64,000 nt of DNA from Blautia sp. (GTDB lineage Bacteria; Bacillota; Clostridia; Lachnospirales; Lachnospiraceae), in NCBI GenBank assembly GCA_023663685.1, contig JAMPHB010000004.1, positions 1 through 64,000 on the forward strand, given 5' to 3'. Positions 27,228-36,112 of this stretch are shown piece by piece. Numbering within the stretch: the first letter of the stretch is position 1; each line of letters opens with the position of its first letter. The translations under genes were made by a program, and so were the position numbers. Under the pieces are notes generated by a model. It saw only the letters and a list, made by a program, of their open reading frames with translations. It did not search any database and was not told the origin of the DNA.

Positions 27228-28349
27228 ATGAGAAAAAAAGTATGGAAGTATATGATTGGATCTGTCTGCGTGCTGGGACTTCTGACCGGCTGCGGGAAGG
27301 ATAAAAAGGAGCCGGTGCAAAGCCCTCCCATTGTGCAGCAGCCGGAGACTGAGACGCAGGAGGCGCTCCCCGTGGAGGAGACCCAGGAGACGGTAAGCCA
27401 TGAGGGGGAGGCGAGAAGTCTTTTTACCGGAGAGTGGATCGACGAAGCACTGGTATACCAGCGGCCGGTTGCGGTGATGACGGAAAACACAAAGGTGACC
27501 CTGCCCCAGTATGGCCTTGGAAATGCCGACGTGATCTACGAGTGTCCGGTAGAGGGTGGAATCACGCGGCTTATGGCCATCTATCAGGATTATTCCGGCA
27601 TGGAGAAGGTGGGAAATGTGAGAAGCTGCCGTCTCTACTATGTCTATTTTGCGAAGGAGTTTGACGCCATCTATTTTCATGCGGGGGAGAGCAAGTACGC
27701 GCTGGATGTGTTAAACAGTTCTTTTATCGACAATGTGGACGGAATCACGGGAAAGGGAGGCGCCTACTATTACCGTGACAACAGCCGCAAGGCTCCCCAC
27801 AATCTCTATACGACAAGCGAGATGCTGGTGGAGGCCATCGAGGGCTATGGTTTTTCCACCAGACTCGATGAAAACACAAGCTTTCACTATCAGTTTGCCA
27901 CTGAGGATTCTCTCAATGCTTTAGAGGCCGGGGAGGATGCGGCGGTAGTCTCCATGTACTATGTTGACCCTAAGCCGTGGTTCGAGTACAATAGTGAGGA
28001 TGGAAAATATTACCGCTATGAGTTTGGCGCGCCGCAGGTGGACGCTCTGACGGGGGAGCAGCTTGCAGTGACAAATATTATCATTCAGAACTGTTACAGT
28101 TCCTTAAAGGATGCCGGCAACGGCACACTGGACATTGATTACCAGTCGGGCGGTGCGGGCAAATTTATTACGGGGGGAAAGGCCGTCGACATCACATGGA
28201 GCCGTGAGTCGGCGAATGCGAAAACGAGATATTATGATACCGCGGGAAATGAAATTGTGCTCAATCCCGGTACAACGTGGGTGGAGATTGTTGAGAATGC
28301 AAGGGCGGACAAGAATGTCATCTATAGTTCAAAGGAAGAATTTCAGTAA
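27228..28349 (+). CDS. DUF3048-domain lipoprotein (YerB-like)
   Basis: The 373-residue protein has a lipoprotein signal (LLTGC, lipidated Cys22), an acidic/Gln-rich linker (about 23-60) and a DUF3048 domain in two parts (RPVAVMTENTKVTLPQYGLGNADVIYECPVEGGITR-like N-part; NIIIQNC... C-part). The family is related to Bacillus YerB; the function is unknown. It follows ybeY by 9 bp with a RBS of the type GAGGTAAG. It is probably anchored on the outside of the membrane. Confidence 0.88.
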   Translation: MRKKVWKYMIGSVCVLGLLTGCGKDKKEPVQSPPIVQQPETETQEALPVEETQETVSHEGEARSLFTGEWIDEALVYQRPVAVMTENTKVTLPQYGLGNADVIYECPVEGGITRLMAIYQDYSGMEKVGNVRSCRLYYVYFAKEFDAIYFHAGESKYALDVLNSSFIDNVDGITGKGGAYYYRDNSRKAPHNLYTTSEMLVEAIEGYGFSTRLDENTSFHYQFATEDSLNALEAGEDAAVVSMYYVDPKPWFEYNSEDGKYYRYEFGAPQVDALTGEQLAVTNIIIQNCYSSLKDAGNGTLDIDYQSGGAGKFITGGKAVDITWSRESANAKTRYYDTAGNEIVLNPGTTWVEIVENARADKNVIYSSKEEFQ

Positions 28350-28360
28350 GAGGTTTTTAT

Positions 28361-30028
28361 ATGGGTAAATCCAAGCAGAGAGGCACAAACTTTTTAGTGC
28401 AGGGCTCGATTCTGGCAGTCGCATCGATTATCAGCCGTATTATCGGGCTCATTTACCGGATACCGATGACGGCCATCATCGGAGATGTGGGAAACAACTA
28501 TTACGGCTGTGCTTTTGACATCTACAACATTATATTGATCATTTCCTCCTGCAGTCTGCCGCAGGCAGTTTCCAAGACGGTCTCCGCGCAGGTGGCGAAG
28601 GGACGGTTCCGGTCTGCTTATCAGGTGTTTAAGGGGGCGATGCTCTTTGCCGTGATTTCCGGCCTGATTGCGGCTCTCATTGTCTTTTTCGGCGCGGAGT
28701 TTTTTACGGCTACCCTTTTAAAAACCCCGAAGAGTGTGTACGCGCTTAAGGTGCTGGCACCGGTATTGTTTGTGGTGGCAGTGCTCGGTGTGTTCCGGGG
28801 CTTTTTTCAGGGGCTTGGCACGATGATGCCCAGCGCCGTCTCACAGATTATTGAGCAGATTGCCAATGCGATCGTCAGTGTGTGGGCGGCCTATGTGCTT
28901 TTTGGCATGGGAAAGCGCGTGGGCGCAGTTTTAGGCGACAGTGAGCATTACGCGGCGGCCTACGGCGCGGCGGGAGGGACACTTGGCACGGCAAGCGGTG
29001 CGGTCGCGGGACTGTTATTTGTCATCTTTGTGTTTGTTGTGTACTTAAGAGTGCTCCGGCGCAGAATGAAGCGGGAAAGGAAGACGGACGTCGATCCCTT
29101 TTTCTATACCTTTAAGATTTTAGTTGTCACGATCATACCGGTGCTGTTGTCTACGACAATCTACAATATCAGCGGAATCATAGATCAGGGAATCTTTAAG
29201 AATGTGGCTCTTCTGCAGGGGCACACGGAGCATGAGATTGACGTCTGGTGGGGCGTTTTTTCCGGGAAATATAAGCTTCTCATCAATATACCGATCGCCA
29301 TTGCCTCCGCTATGGCGGCATCCAGCGTGCCGACGCTGACGGCGAGCTTTGTGGAGTCGGATATGGAACGGGTGAGAAGCCAGATCCATGCGGCGACGCG
29401 CTTTGTCATGGTGATTGCCTTTCCCTGTACGGTGGGGCTTACGGTGCTGGCGAAGCCCATTTTTCTGCTTCTTTTTCCGAGCACGGCAGGAACGGCGGAT
29501 ATGGCGTCCTCTATCATGCTCTGCGGTTCTTTAGCTGTCGTGTTCTACTCGCTGTCCACCTTGTCAAACGGGCTCCTGCAGGGCATCGACCAGCTTAAGG
29601 TTCCGGTGGTCAACGCAGTAGTCGCGCTGGTGGCGCATATTATTCTGCTGGTAGTGCTGATGATGTTCTTCCGCATGAATATCTATGCGGTGGTGCTGGC
29701 GAATATGTTTTTTGCACTTCTGATGTGCGTGCTGAATGCGCGGGCAATCCGAAAATACAGCGGCTATAAGCAGGAGATTAAAAAGACCTTTTTTATCCCT
29801 GCCGTATGCTCCCTGATCATGGGGGTGGTCACATGGCTGGTCTACAAGGGATTTTATGCGCTGTGCAAAAGCAATACGGTGTCCGCGCTGGCGGCAATCG
29901 TCGCGGCAGTTCTTGTCTACTTTGTGACGCTGCTTTTGCTTAAGGGAATGGACGAGGGGGATCTTTCGGGCTTCCCGAAAGGACAGCTGATCATTAAGAT
30001 TGCGAAAAAAATGCATTTATTAAAATAA
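28361..30028 (+). CDS. SpoVB/MurJ-type polysaccharide or lipid flippase
   Basis: The 555-residue membrane protein of the MOP flippase superfamily has about 14 transmembrane helices. Its N-terminus (LVQGSILAVASIISRIIGLIYRIP) is characteristic of the SpoVB/YtgP branch, which moves cell-wall lipid precursors; SpoVB itself works during spore cortex synthesis. Paralogues are common, so I give no symbol. It is followed by a long hairpin around the next gene's start codon, which may also act as its terminator. Confidence 0.9.
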   Translation: MGKSKQRGTNFLVQGSILAVASIISRIIGLIYRIPMTAIIGDVGNNYYGCAFDIYNIILIISSCSLPQAVSKTVSAQVAKGRFRSAYQVFKGAMLFAVISGLIAALIVFFGAEFFTATLLKTPKSVYALKVLAPVLFVVAVLGVFRGFFQGLGTMMPSAVSQIIEQIANAIVSVWAAYVLFGMGKRVGAVLGDSEHYAAAYGAAGGTLGTASGAVAGLLFVIFVFVVYLRVLRRRMKRERKTDVDPFFYTFKILVVTIIPVLLSTTIYNISGIIDQGIFKNVALLQGHTEHEIDVWWGVFSGKYKLLINIPIAIASAMAASSVPTLTASFVESDMERVRSQIHAATRFVMVIAFPCTVGLTVLAKPIFLLLFPSTAGTADMASSIMLCGSLAVVFYSLSTLSNGLLQGIDQLKVPVVNAVVALVAHIILLVVLMMFFRMNIYAVVLANMFFALLMCVLNARAIRKYSGYKQEIKKTFFIPAVCSLIMGVVTWLVYKGFYALCKSNTVSALAAIVAAVLVYFVTLLLLKGMDEGDLSGFPKGQLIIKIAKKMHLLK

Positions 30029-30060
30029 AACGGGTCTCTTTTTGTATAAAATAGAAAAAA

Positions 30061-30114
30061 ATGCAGATACTTATCCGGGGTGAGTAAAATGAAACGGAAA
30101 ATAAGTATCTGCAT
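30061..30114 (+). promoter_or_regulatory. Long inverted repeat with the RBS and start codon of the next gene in its loop
   Basis: A perfect 14-bp inverted repeat, 30061-30074 with 30101-30114, encloses a 26-base loop holding the RBS-like CCGGGGTGAG and the ATG at 30089. The T-rich sequence TCTTTTATTT follows, as after an intrinsic terminator. The downstream arm is within codons 5-9 of the BofC-like gene. It may terminate the upstream flippase transcript, control translation of the small gene, or do both. Confidence 0.7.
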
Positions 30115-30469
30115 TCTTTTATTTATTGTAATCGCAATATCTGCGGTGTTTTTTACAAGTACAAAAAGGCCTGCGCAGGAGCAGGCACAAAGACCTGCTG
30201 CCTCTGAGACAGAGGAGACGCAGTATGCCGAGGAGCTTGTGGTGGTAAGCGCAGACAGTGTGAGCGCGAGGGAGCCGGCCTATGCCTATGTGTTGAGAGA
30301 GCGCGAGGGCTGGATTGTGGTATGCCTGCCGGACAGTGAGCAAATCTATATGGAGACAGGAATCCGGGCGGAAAGCCTGCCGGAGCAGTTAAAGGAGCAG
30401 CTGCCGGAAGGGCTTGGCTTTGCCAGCGAGGCGGAGCTCTTTGATTTTCTGGAGAGCTACAGCAGCTGA
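30089..30469 (+). CDS. Small exported protein with a BofC C-terminal-like domain
   Basis: The 126-residue product has an N-terminal signal anchor (about 1-23, ISICILLFIVIAISAVFF), a variable Glu/Gln-rich linker and a C-terminal segment (about 68-126, AYAYVLREREGWIVVCLP... ESLPEQLKEQLPEGL). That segment resembles the BofC C-terminal domain, known from a forespore regulator of sigma-K activation. The assignment is from pattern only. I chose ATG at 30089 rather than the in-frame GTG at 30080 because the GGGGTGAG RBS fits the ATG. The start codon lies in the loop of a 14-bp-stem inverted repeat. Confidence 0.65.
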   Translation: MKRKISICILLFIVIAISAVFFTSTKRPAQEQAQRPAASETEETQYAEELVVVSADSVSAREPAYAYVLREREGWIVVCLPDSEQIYMETGIRAESLPEQLKEQLPEGLGFASEAELFDFLESYSS

Positions 30470-30507
30470 TCCTATTTTAATAATACGGACTTTTTACGGG
30501 AACAATT

Positions 30508-30536
30508 CTTGAATAATTCCCTCTGATATGGTAAAA
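30508..30536 (+). promoter_or_regulatory. Sigma-A-type promoter for the FAD oxidoreductase genes
   Basis: TTGAAT (30508-30513) and TAAAAT (30531-30536) are separated by 17 bp. Transcription would begin near 30543, about 30 bp before the ATG at 30574. Confidence 0.6.
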
Positions 30537-30573
30537 TGCGTTATTGATTAAAGCTGATTTGATGGGGAAAAGC

Positions 30574-31797
30574 ATGGGAAATACAGTGTATTCGGCAATT
30601 GTGATCGGAGCCGGGGCATCCGGTATGATGGCGGCCATCACGGCGGCAGGGCGAGGCTTGTCCGTTCTTGTGCTGGAGCAGCAAAAGCGTCCCGGAAAAA
30701 AGCTTCTGGCTACCGGGAACGGCAGGTGCAACTTTACAAACGAACATTTGTCAGGGGAGTGTTATCACGGAGACAGTACATTGATTGCTGCTGTGCTGGA
30801 GCAGTTTACCCTTGAGGACTGTCTTGCGTTTTTCCATGAAATCGGCGTGCTCCCGAAAAAGAAACGGGACTGTTACTATCCAAATTCCGGGCAGGCGGCC
30901 TCGGTGGCGGATGCGCTGGCGGCAGAGCTTGACAGACTTGGCGTTACCCTTGTGACGGAGGCCTGTGTGACTTCTGTAGAGTCCGCTCGTAACGGCTTTA
31001 TCTGCCGGACGAAGGAGAGAACCTACCGGGGAAAAAACCTGCTGTTTGCCACGGGACTTTTAGCCTCACCAAAGCTTGGAAGCGACGGCTCTGCAATCCC
31101 CCTGATTAAGAAAATGGGACACCGCTTTTCGCCGGTTCTTCCAGCGCTGTGCGGCTTTTACTGTGAGGGCATGGATTTTCGCAGGGTGTCCGGTGTGCGC
31201 TGCGATGCAAGGCTTACGCTTGCCATAGACGGGCAGCGTGTGGGTGATGAGCGGGGAGAATTGCAGCTCACCGATTACGGGCTCTCCGGGATTCCCATGT
31301 TTCAGCTCTCCTCCGTGGCTGTGAGGGGACTGTATAAAAAAAGAATGGTGCAGATTTACATAGATTTTCTTCCAGAGCTGGAGGCGCCTGCTTTGGAAGC
31401 AGAGCTGTCCCGCCGCAGGAGGCGGCAGGGGGAGGGAGATATATCCCGGATGTTAAACGGCCTTTTGCACAGCAAACTGGTTCCGGTATGTGCCGCAGCT
31501 TCCGGTCTGTCGGAACGGCGGAGCACAAAGAGCCTTTCAGAGGATGCACTGCATCGCCTTGCTTCTGTCTGCAAGGCTTTTCCCGTGACGCTTCTTAGGG
31601 CGCGGGAAATGGAGTATGCGCAGGTGTGTACGGGCGGCGTCCACGCTAAGGAGGTCAATCCCCGGACACTGGAATCGCGCCTGTTGCCGGGACTTTACTT
31701 TGCGGGGGAGCTCTTAGATGCAGACGGCATCTGCGGCGGCTATAATCTGCACTGGGCATGGGCTACGGGCTTTGTCGCCGGAAGCAGCATGAAATGA
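30574..31797 (+). CDS. HI0933/YhiN-family NAD(P)/FAD-dependent oxidoreductase
   Basis: The 407-residue flavoprotein has an N-terminal FAD-binding motif (AIVIGAGASGMMAAITAAGRG, about 8-28), the family marker GKKLLATGNGRCNFTN and the C-terminal YNLHWAWATGFVAG FAD loop. The family includes BaiN, involved in bile-acid dehydroxylation in some gut clostridia, but most members are of unknown substrate and this gene is not in a bai cluster. ATG at 30574 follows GGGGA; in-frame alternatives are ATG 30562 and TTG 30544. Confidence 0.88.
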   Translation: MGNTVYSAIVIGAGASGMMAAITAAGRGLSVLVLEQQKRPGKKLLATGNGRCNFTNEHLSGECYHGDSTLIAAVLEQFTLEDCLAFFHEIGVLPKKKRDCYYPNSGQAASVADALAAELDRLGVTLVTEACVTSVESARNGFICRTKERTYRGKNLLFATGLLASPKLGSDGSAIPLIKKMGHRFSPVLPALCGFYCEGMDFRRVSGVRCDARLTLAIDGQRVGDERGELQLTDYGLSGIPMFQLSSVAVRGLYKKRMVQIYIDFLPELEAPALEAELSRRRRRQGEGDISRMLNGLLHSKLVPVCAAASGLSERRSTKSLSEDALHRLASVCKAFPVTLLRAREMEYAQVCTGGVHAKEVNPRTLESRLLPGLYFAGELLDADGICGGYNLHWAWATGFVAGSSMK

Positions 31798-31807
31798 GGA
31801 CTTACAT

Positions 31808-33406
31808 ATGGTGAGAATCAATCAGATCAGGGTTCCGGCGGGGAGCGGAAGGGAAATACTTGAAGAACAGATTCGAAAGATACTAAGGTTAAAGCCGGGG
31901 ACCGCTGTCACCTGCCGCATTGTAAAGAAATCCTTAGATGCCAGAAAAAAACCGGTGCTCTATGACGTATATGCGGTTTTGGTGGAGCTTCCCCGGGAGG
32001 AGAGGCTTGTACAGAGACTCCACAATCCTTCTGTGACGATTGCAAAGGAGGTGCGCTATGTCCCTCCGGTGATGGGGGAGAGGCCTTTACACACCCCTCC
32101 GGTAGTGGTGGGAGCAGGACCTGCCGGTCTTTTTGCCGCCTGCCAGCTCGCAGAGTCCGGCTTTGCGCCAGTCGTTGTGGAGCGCGGGCGCAGGGTCAGT
32201 GAACGAAAGCAGGATGTGGAGGCGTTCTGGCGCACCGGGGTTTTACGGCCGGAATCCAATGTACAGTTCGGAGAGGGCGGCGCCGGCACCTTTTCCGACG
32301 GCAAGCTGAACACGACGGTCTCAGATCCGCTGGGAAGAAATGCCTGTGTGCTTGAGCACTTTGTGCGTTTTGGCGCGCCGGAGTGCATTCTCTATGAGAG
32401 TAAGCCCCACATCGGCACCGATGTGCTTGCGACAGTGATTCAGAATATGCGGGACTATCTGGAATCCAGGGGGACAAGCTTCTATTTCGGGACAAGGCTG
32501 CAGGAGCTTCTGGTGGAAAATGGATCCTGCCGCGGTGTAAGCTGTGAGACGGCAGACGGGACACTGACACTGGAGGCGGAGACGCTTGTGCTTGCCCCCG
32601 GGCACAGTGCGCGGGATACCTTTCAGATGCTGGAGCGCATGGGAATCCCTATGGAGGCAAAGAGCTTTGCGGTGGGATTTCGCGTGGAGCATCCCCAGAA
32701 AATGATCGACCATGCCATGTATGGGGATTACCGGGAAAGTCCGCTGCCTGCCGCCCCCTACAAGGTGACCTCCAATTTTCCGAACGGGCGGGGCGTCTAT
32801 TCCTTTTGTATGTGTCCCGGCGGCTATGTGGTCAACGCCTCATCCGAGAAAAACGGCACGGCAGTGAACGGCATGAGTTATTCCGGCAGGAGCGGTGCAA
32901 ACGCTAATTCCGCAATCATTGTGTCCGTGTCGCCGAAAGATTTCGGAGCCGGAGCGCTCGCGGGGATGGAGTATCAGCGCAGACTGGAGTATGAGAGTTA
33001 CCGCCTGGGGCAGGGGCGGATTCCACAGCAGCTTTACGGGGATTATATGCAGAATGTAAAAAGTACCGGGTACGGGGATTTTTCCTCTGCGGCGAAGGGC
33101 ACGGTCTGCTTTGCAAATCTGCGGGGACTGATGACAGAGGAGATGGAGCGCTCTTTTATGGACGGAATGTCACATTTTGCAAGAATAATTGCAGATTTTG
33201 ACAGGAAAGACGCAATTCTGTCAGGAATGGAGACCAGAACCTCCTCCCCCGTGCGCATTTTGCGTGATGAGAAGTGTGAGAGCGGGATACATGGCGTTTA
33301 TCCCTGCGGGGAGGGAGCCGGTTATGCGGGAGGGATTATGTCCGCGGCGATCGACGGTCTCCGGGTGGCGGCCTCCATTGTAGAACAATACCATCCGGTG
33401 TATTAG
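31808..33406 (+). CDS. FAD-dependent dehydrogenase of the COG2509 type
   Basis: The 532-residue flavoprotein has an N-terminal 90-residue extension typical of this group (RINQIRVPAGSG), then the FAD site VVVGAGPAGLFAACQLAESG (about 99-118) and conserved GEGGAGTFSDGKLNT. The C-terminal FAD loop CGEGAGYAGGIMSAAIDG is intact. The family is common in Firmicutes and lacks a known substrate. It lies 10 bp after the other FAD gene and probably shares its promoter. mutS follows after 16 bp. Confidence 0.9.
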   Translation: MVRINQIRVPAGSGREILEEQIRKILRLKPGTAVTCRIVKKSLDARKKPVLYDVYAVLVELPREERLVQRLHNPSVTIAKEVRYVPPVMGERPLHTPPVVVGAGPAGLFAACQLAESGFAPVVVERGRRVSERKQDVEAFWRTGVLRPESNVQFGEGGAGTFSDGKLNTTVSDPLGRNACVLEHFVRFGAPECILYESKPHIGTDVLATVIQNMRDYLESRGTSFYFGTRLQELLVENGSCRGVSCETADGTLTLEAETLVLAPGHSARDTFQMLERMGIPMEAKSFAVGFRVEHPQKMIDHAMYGDYRESPLPAAPYKVTSNFPNGRGVYSFCMCPGGYVVNASSEKNGTAVNGMSYSGRSGANANSAIIVSVSPKDFGAGALAGMEYQRRLEYESYRLGQGRIPQQLYGDYMQNVKSTGYGDFSSAAKGTVCFANLRGLMTEEMERSFMDGMSHFARIIADFDRKDAILSGMETRTSSPVRILRDEKCESGIHGVYPCGEGAGYAGGIMSAAIDGLRVAASIVEQYHPVY

Positions 33407-33422
33407 AAAAAGAGGGAAAACT

Positions 33423-36077
33423 GTGCTTGAAGTGACACCAATGATGCAGCATTATCTGCAGACGAAGGAAGAGAATAAGGACTGTATTTTATTTTACCGC
33501 CTCGGGGATTTCTACGAGATGTTTTTCGAGGATGCAAAAATTGTGTCGAAAGAGCTGGAGCTGACGCTGACCGGAAAGGCCTGCGGTTTAGAGGAGCGCG
33601 CACCCATGTGCGGCGTGCCCTACCATGCGGCGGACACCTACATTCACCGGCTGGTCACGAAGGGCTATAAGGTGGCCATCTGCGAGCAGGTGGAGGATCC
33701 GAAGCTGGCGAAGGGGATGGTAAAGCGGGAGGTGGTGCGCATCGTCACGCCCGGCACTAACACGGATATGAATTCGCTGGACGAGGCAAAAAATAATTAT
33801 ATTATGTGCATTGTCTGTCTGGCGGACAAGTATGGAATCGCCACGGCGGATGTGACGACGGGAGACTTTTTTGTGACAGAGGTGGACAGTGAGCGAAAGC
33901 TGCTGGATGAGCTGAACCGCTTTGTCCCCTCAGAGATTGTCTGCAACGAGCCATTCTACATGAGCGGCATCGACATTGACGACCTAAAGAACCGGCTCCG
34001 CATGGCAGTGTCGGCTCTGGATGCGTGGTATTTCGGGGACGATACCGCAAGGGAGACGCTGCTTACACATTTCCACATACATACCCTGCAGGGGCTTGGG
34101 CTGGAGGACTACGACAGCGGTGTGATCGCGGCAGGGGCGCTGCTCAAATATCTCTACGAGACGCAGAAAAACGGTCTGGAAAATATCCTTGCACTTCATT
34201 CCTATTCGATTGGGAAATACATGATTATTGACAGTTCCTCGAGAAGAAATCTGGAGCTGGTAGAGACCTTGCGGGAAAAACAAAAAAGAGGCTCCCTCCT
34301 GTGGGTGCTGGACAAGACAAAGACTGCGATGGGAGCCAGGCTGCTGAGAAGCTATGTAGAACAGCCGCTGATTGATAAGGAGGAGATTTTAAAACGGCAG
34401 GAGCTGATCGAGAAGCTGAACGAGCAGGAGATTACGAGGGAGGAATTCCGGGAATACTTAAACCCAATCTACGATCTGGAGCGGCTGATCACCAGAATCA
34501 CCTACCAGACTGCCAGTCCGAGGGATATGCTGGCGTTTCGCAATTCCTTAGAGATGCTGCCGCCGATACGGACGCTGCTTGGGGAGATAAGCGGTGAGCT
34601 GGCGGGAGAAATCCGGGAGGATCTGGATTGTTTGGAGGATCTGTATGCGCTTTTAACCGCCTCCATATCCGATGACGCGCCGATTTCCGTGCGGGATGGA
34701 AATATTATTAAGCCCGGCTATCACGCGGAGGTGGATAAGCTGCGCTCCGCCAGCACAGACGGAAAAAAATGGCTGGCGGACATTGAAGCCAGCGAGAGGG
34801 AAAAGACGGGCATCAAGAATCTGCGAATCAAATTTAACAAGGTGTTCGGCTACTATCTGGAGGTGACGAATTCCTTCAAAAATCTGGTGCCGGACTACTA
34901 TGTGCGAAAACAGACCTTAACCAACGCGGAGCGGTATATCACTCCGGAGTTAAAGGAGCTGGAGGACACAATTCTGGGGGCAGAGGATAAGCTGGTAAAT
35001 CTGGAATACGAGCTGTTTCGGGATATTCGCGGGGAGATTGCCGCAAGCGTTTCCCGCATCCAGCGCACGGCGAAGGCTGTTGCCAGGCTGGATGTGTTTG
35101 TTTCACTTGCTCTCGTGGCAAGCCGGAACCATTACTGCCGCCCGAAGATCAACGAGAACGGAATCATTGACATACAAAATGGCAGACACCCGGTGGTGGA
35201 AATGATGATCACGGGAGATATGTTCATTGACAATGACACTTATCTGGACAACGGAGACAACCGTGTTTCGATTATCACGGGGCCGAACATGGCGGGGAAA
35301 TCTACCTATATGCGCCAGACCGCGCTCATTGTTTTAATGGCGCAGGTGGGGAGCTTCGTTCCCGCGCAGGCCGCCGATATCGGAATCGTAGACCGGATTT
35401 TTACCAGAGTGGGAGCCTCGGACGACCTTGCCAGCGGCCAGAGTACTTTTATGGTGGAGATGAACGAGGTGTCGAATATTCTCCGCAATGCCACGAACCG
35501 CTCCCTGCTGATCCTGGACGAGATAGGAAGGGGCACCAGCACCTTCGACGGACTTTCCATCGCATGGGCGGTGGTGGAGCATATCAGCAGCAAAAAGCTC
35601 TTAGGAGCCAAAACATTGTTTGCCACCCACTACCATGAGCTCACAGAGCTGGAGGGCAAGCTGGAGGGCGTAAATAATTACTGTATTGCGGTCAAGGAGA
35701 AGGGAGACGATATCGTATTTCTGCGCAAGATTGTGAAGGGCGGCGCGGACAAGAGCTATGGCATACAGGTGGCAAAGCTTGCAGGACTTCCAGACACGGT
35801 CGTGGAGAGGGCGAAGGAGATTGTGAACGAGCTGCTGGCCAATGATATCACAGAGACAGTGAAAAATATTTCTGTGGAAAATGGCTCCTCCAAAAAGAAA
35901 AAAGAGCATCTGGACGAGGTGGACATGACACAGATGTCGCTGTTTGACACGGTAAAGGACGACGATATCATTGAGGAGCTTTCCCGGGTGGATATCGGAA
36001 ACCTGACGCCGTTAGAGGCAATCAACAAGCTGTATGAGCTGCAAAATAAGGTAAAGAACAGATGGCAGCTGCCGTGA
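33423..36077 (+). CDS. mutS: DNA mismatch repair protein MutS
   Basis: MutS recognises mismatches and recruits MutL. The 884-residue protein starts GTG and has the mismatch-binding motif (FYRLGDFYEMFFEDA, about 22-36), connector, core and clamp domains, and the ABC-type ATPase with Walker A GPNMAGKSTYMRQ and Walker B LLILDEIGRGTSTFDG. The C-terminal dimerisation region is present. Length is typical. The gene order mutS-mutL-miaA is common in Firmicutes. Confidence 0.97.
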   Translation: MLEVTPMMQHYLQTKEENKDCILFYRLGDFYEMFFEDAKIVSKELELTLTGKACGLEERAPMCGVPYHAADTYIHRLVTKGYKVAICEQVEDPKLAKGMVKREVVRIVTPGTNTDMNSLDEAKNNYIMCIVCLADKYGIATADVTTGDFFVTEVDSERKLLDELNRFVPSEIVCNEPFYMSGIDIDDLKNRLRMAVSALDAWYFGDDTARETLLTHFHIHTLQGLGLEDYDSGVIAAGALLKYLYETQKNGLENILALHSYSIGKYMIIDSSSRRNLELVETLREKQKRGSLLWVLDKTKTAMGARLLRSYVEQPLIDKEEILKRQELIEKLNEQEITREEFREYLNPIYDLERLITRITYQTASPRDMLAFRNSLEMLPPIRTLLGEISGELAGEIREDLDCLEDLYALLTASISDDAPISVRDGNIIKPGYHAEVDKLRSASTDGKKWLADIEASEREKTGIKNLRIKFNKVFGYYLEVTNSFKNLVPDYYVRKQTLTNAERYITPELKELEDTILGAEDKLVNLEYELFRDIRGEIAASVSRIQRTAKAVARLDVFVSLALVASRNHYCRPKINENGIIDIQNGRHPVVEMMITGDMFIDNDTYLDNGDNRVSIITGPNMAGKSTYMRQTALIVLMAQVGSFVPAQAADIGIVDRIFTRVGASDDLASGQSTFMVEMNEVSNILRNATNRSLLILDEIGRGTSTFDGLSIAWAVVEHISSKKLLGAKTLFATHYHELTELEGKLEGVNNYCIAVKEKGDDIVFLRKIVKGGADKSYGIQVAKLAGLPDTVVERAKEIVNELLANDITETVKNISVENGSSKKKKEHLDEVDMTQMSLFDTVKDDDIIEELSRVDIGNLTPLEAINKLYELQNKVKNRWQLP

Positions 36078-36112
36078 GGAATATTTCTGCAGCTGGAGGG
36101 AGTAAAATATCT

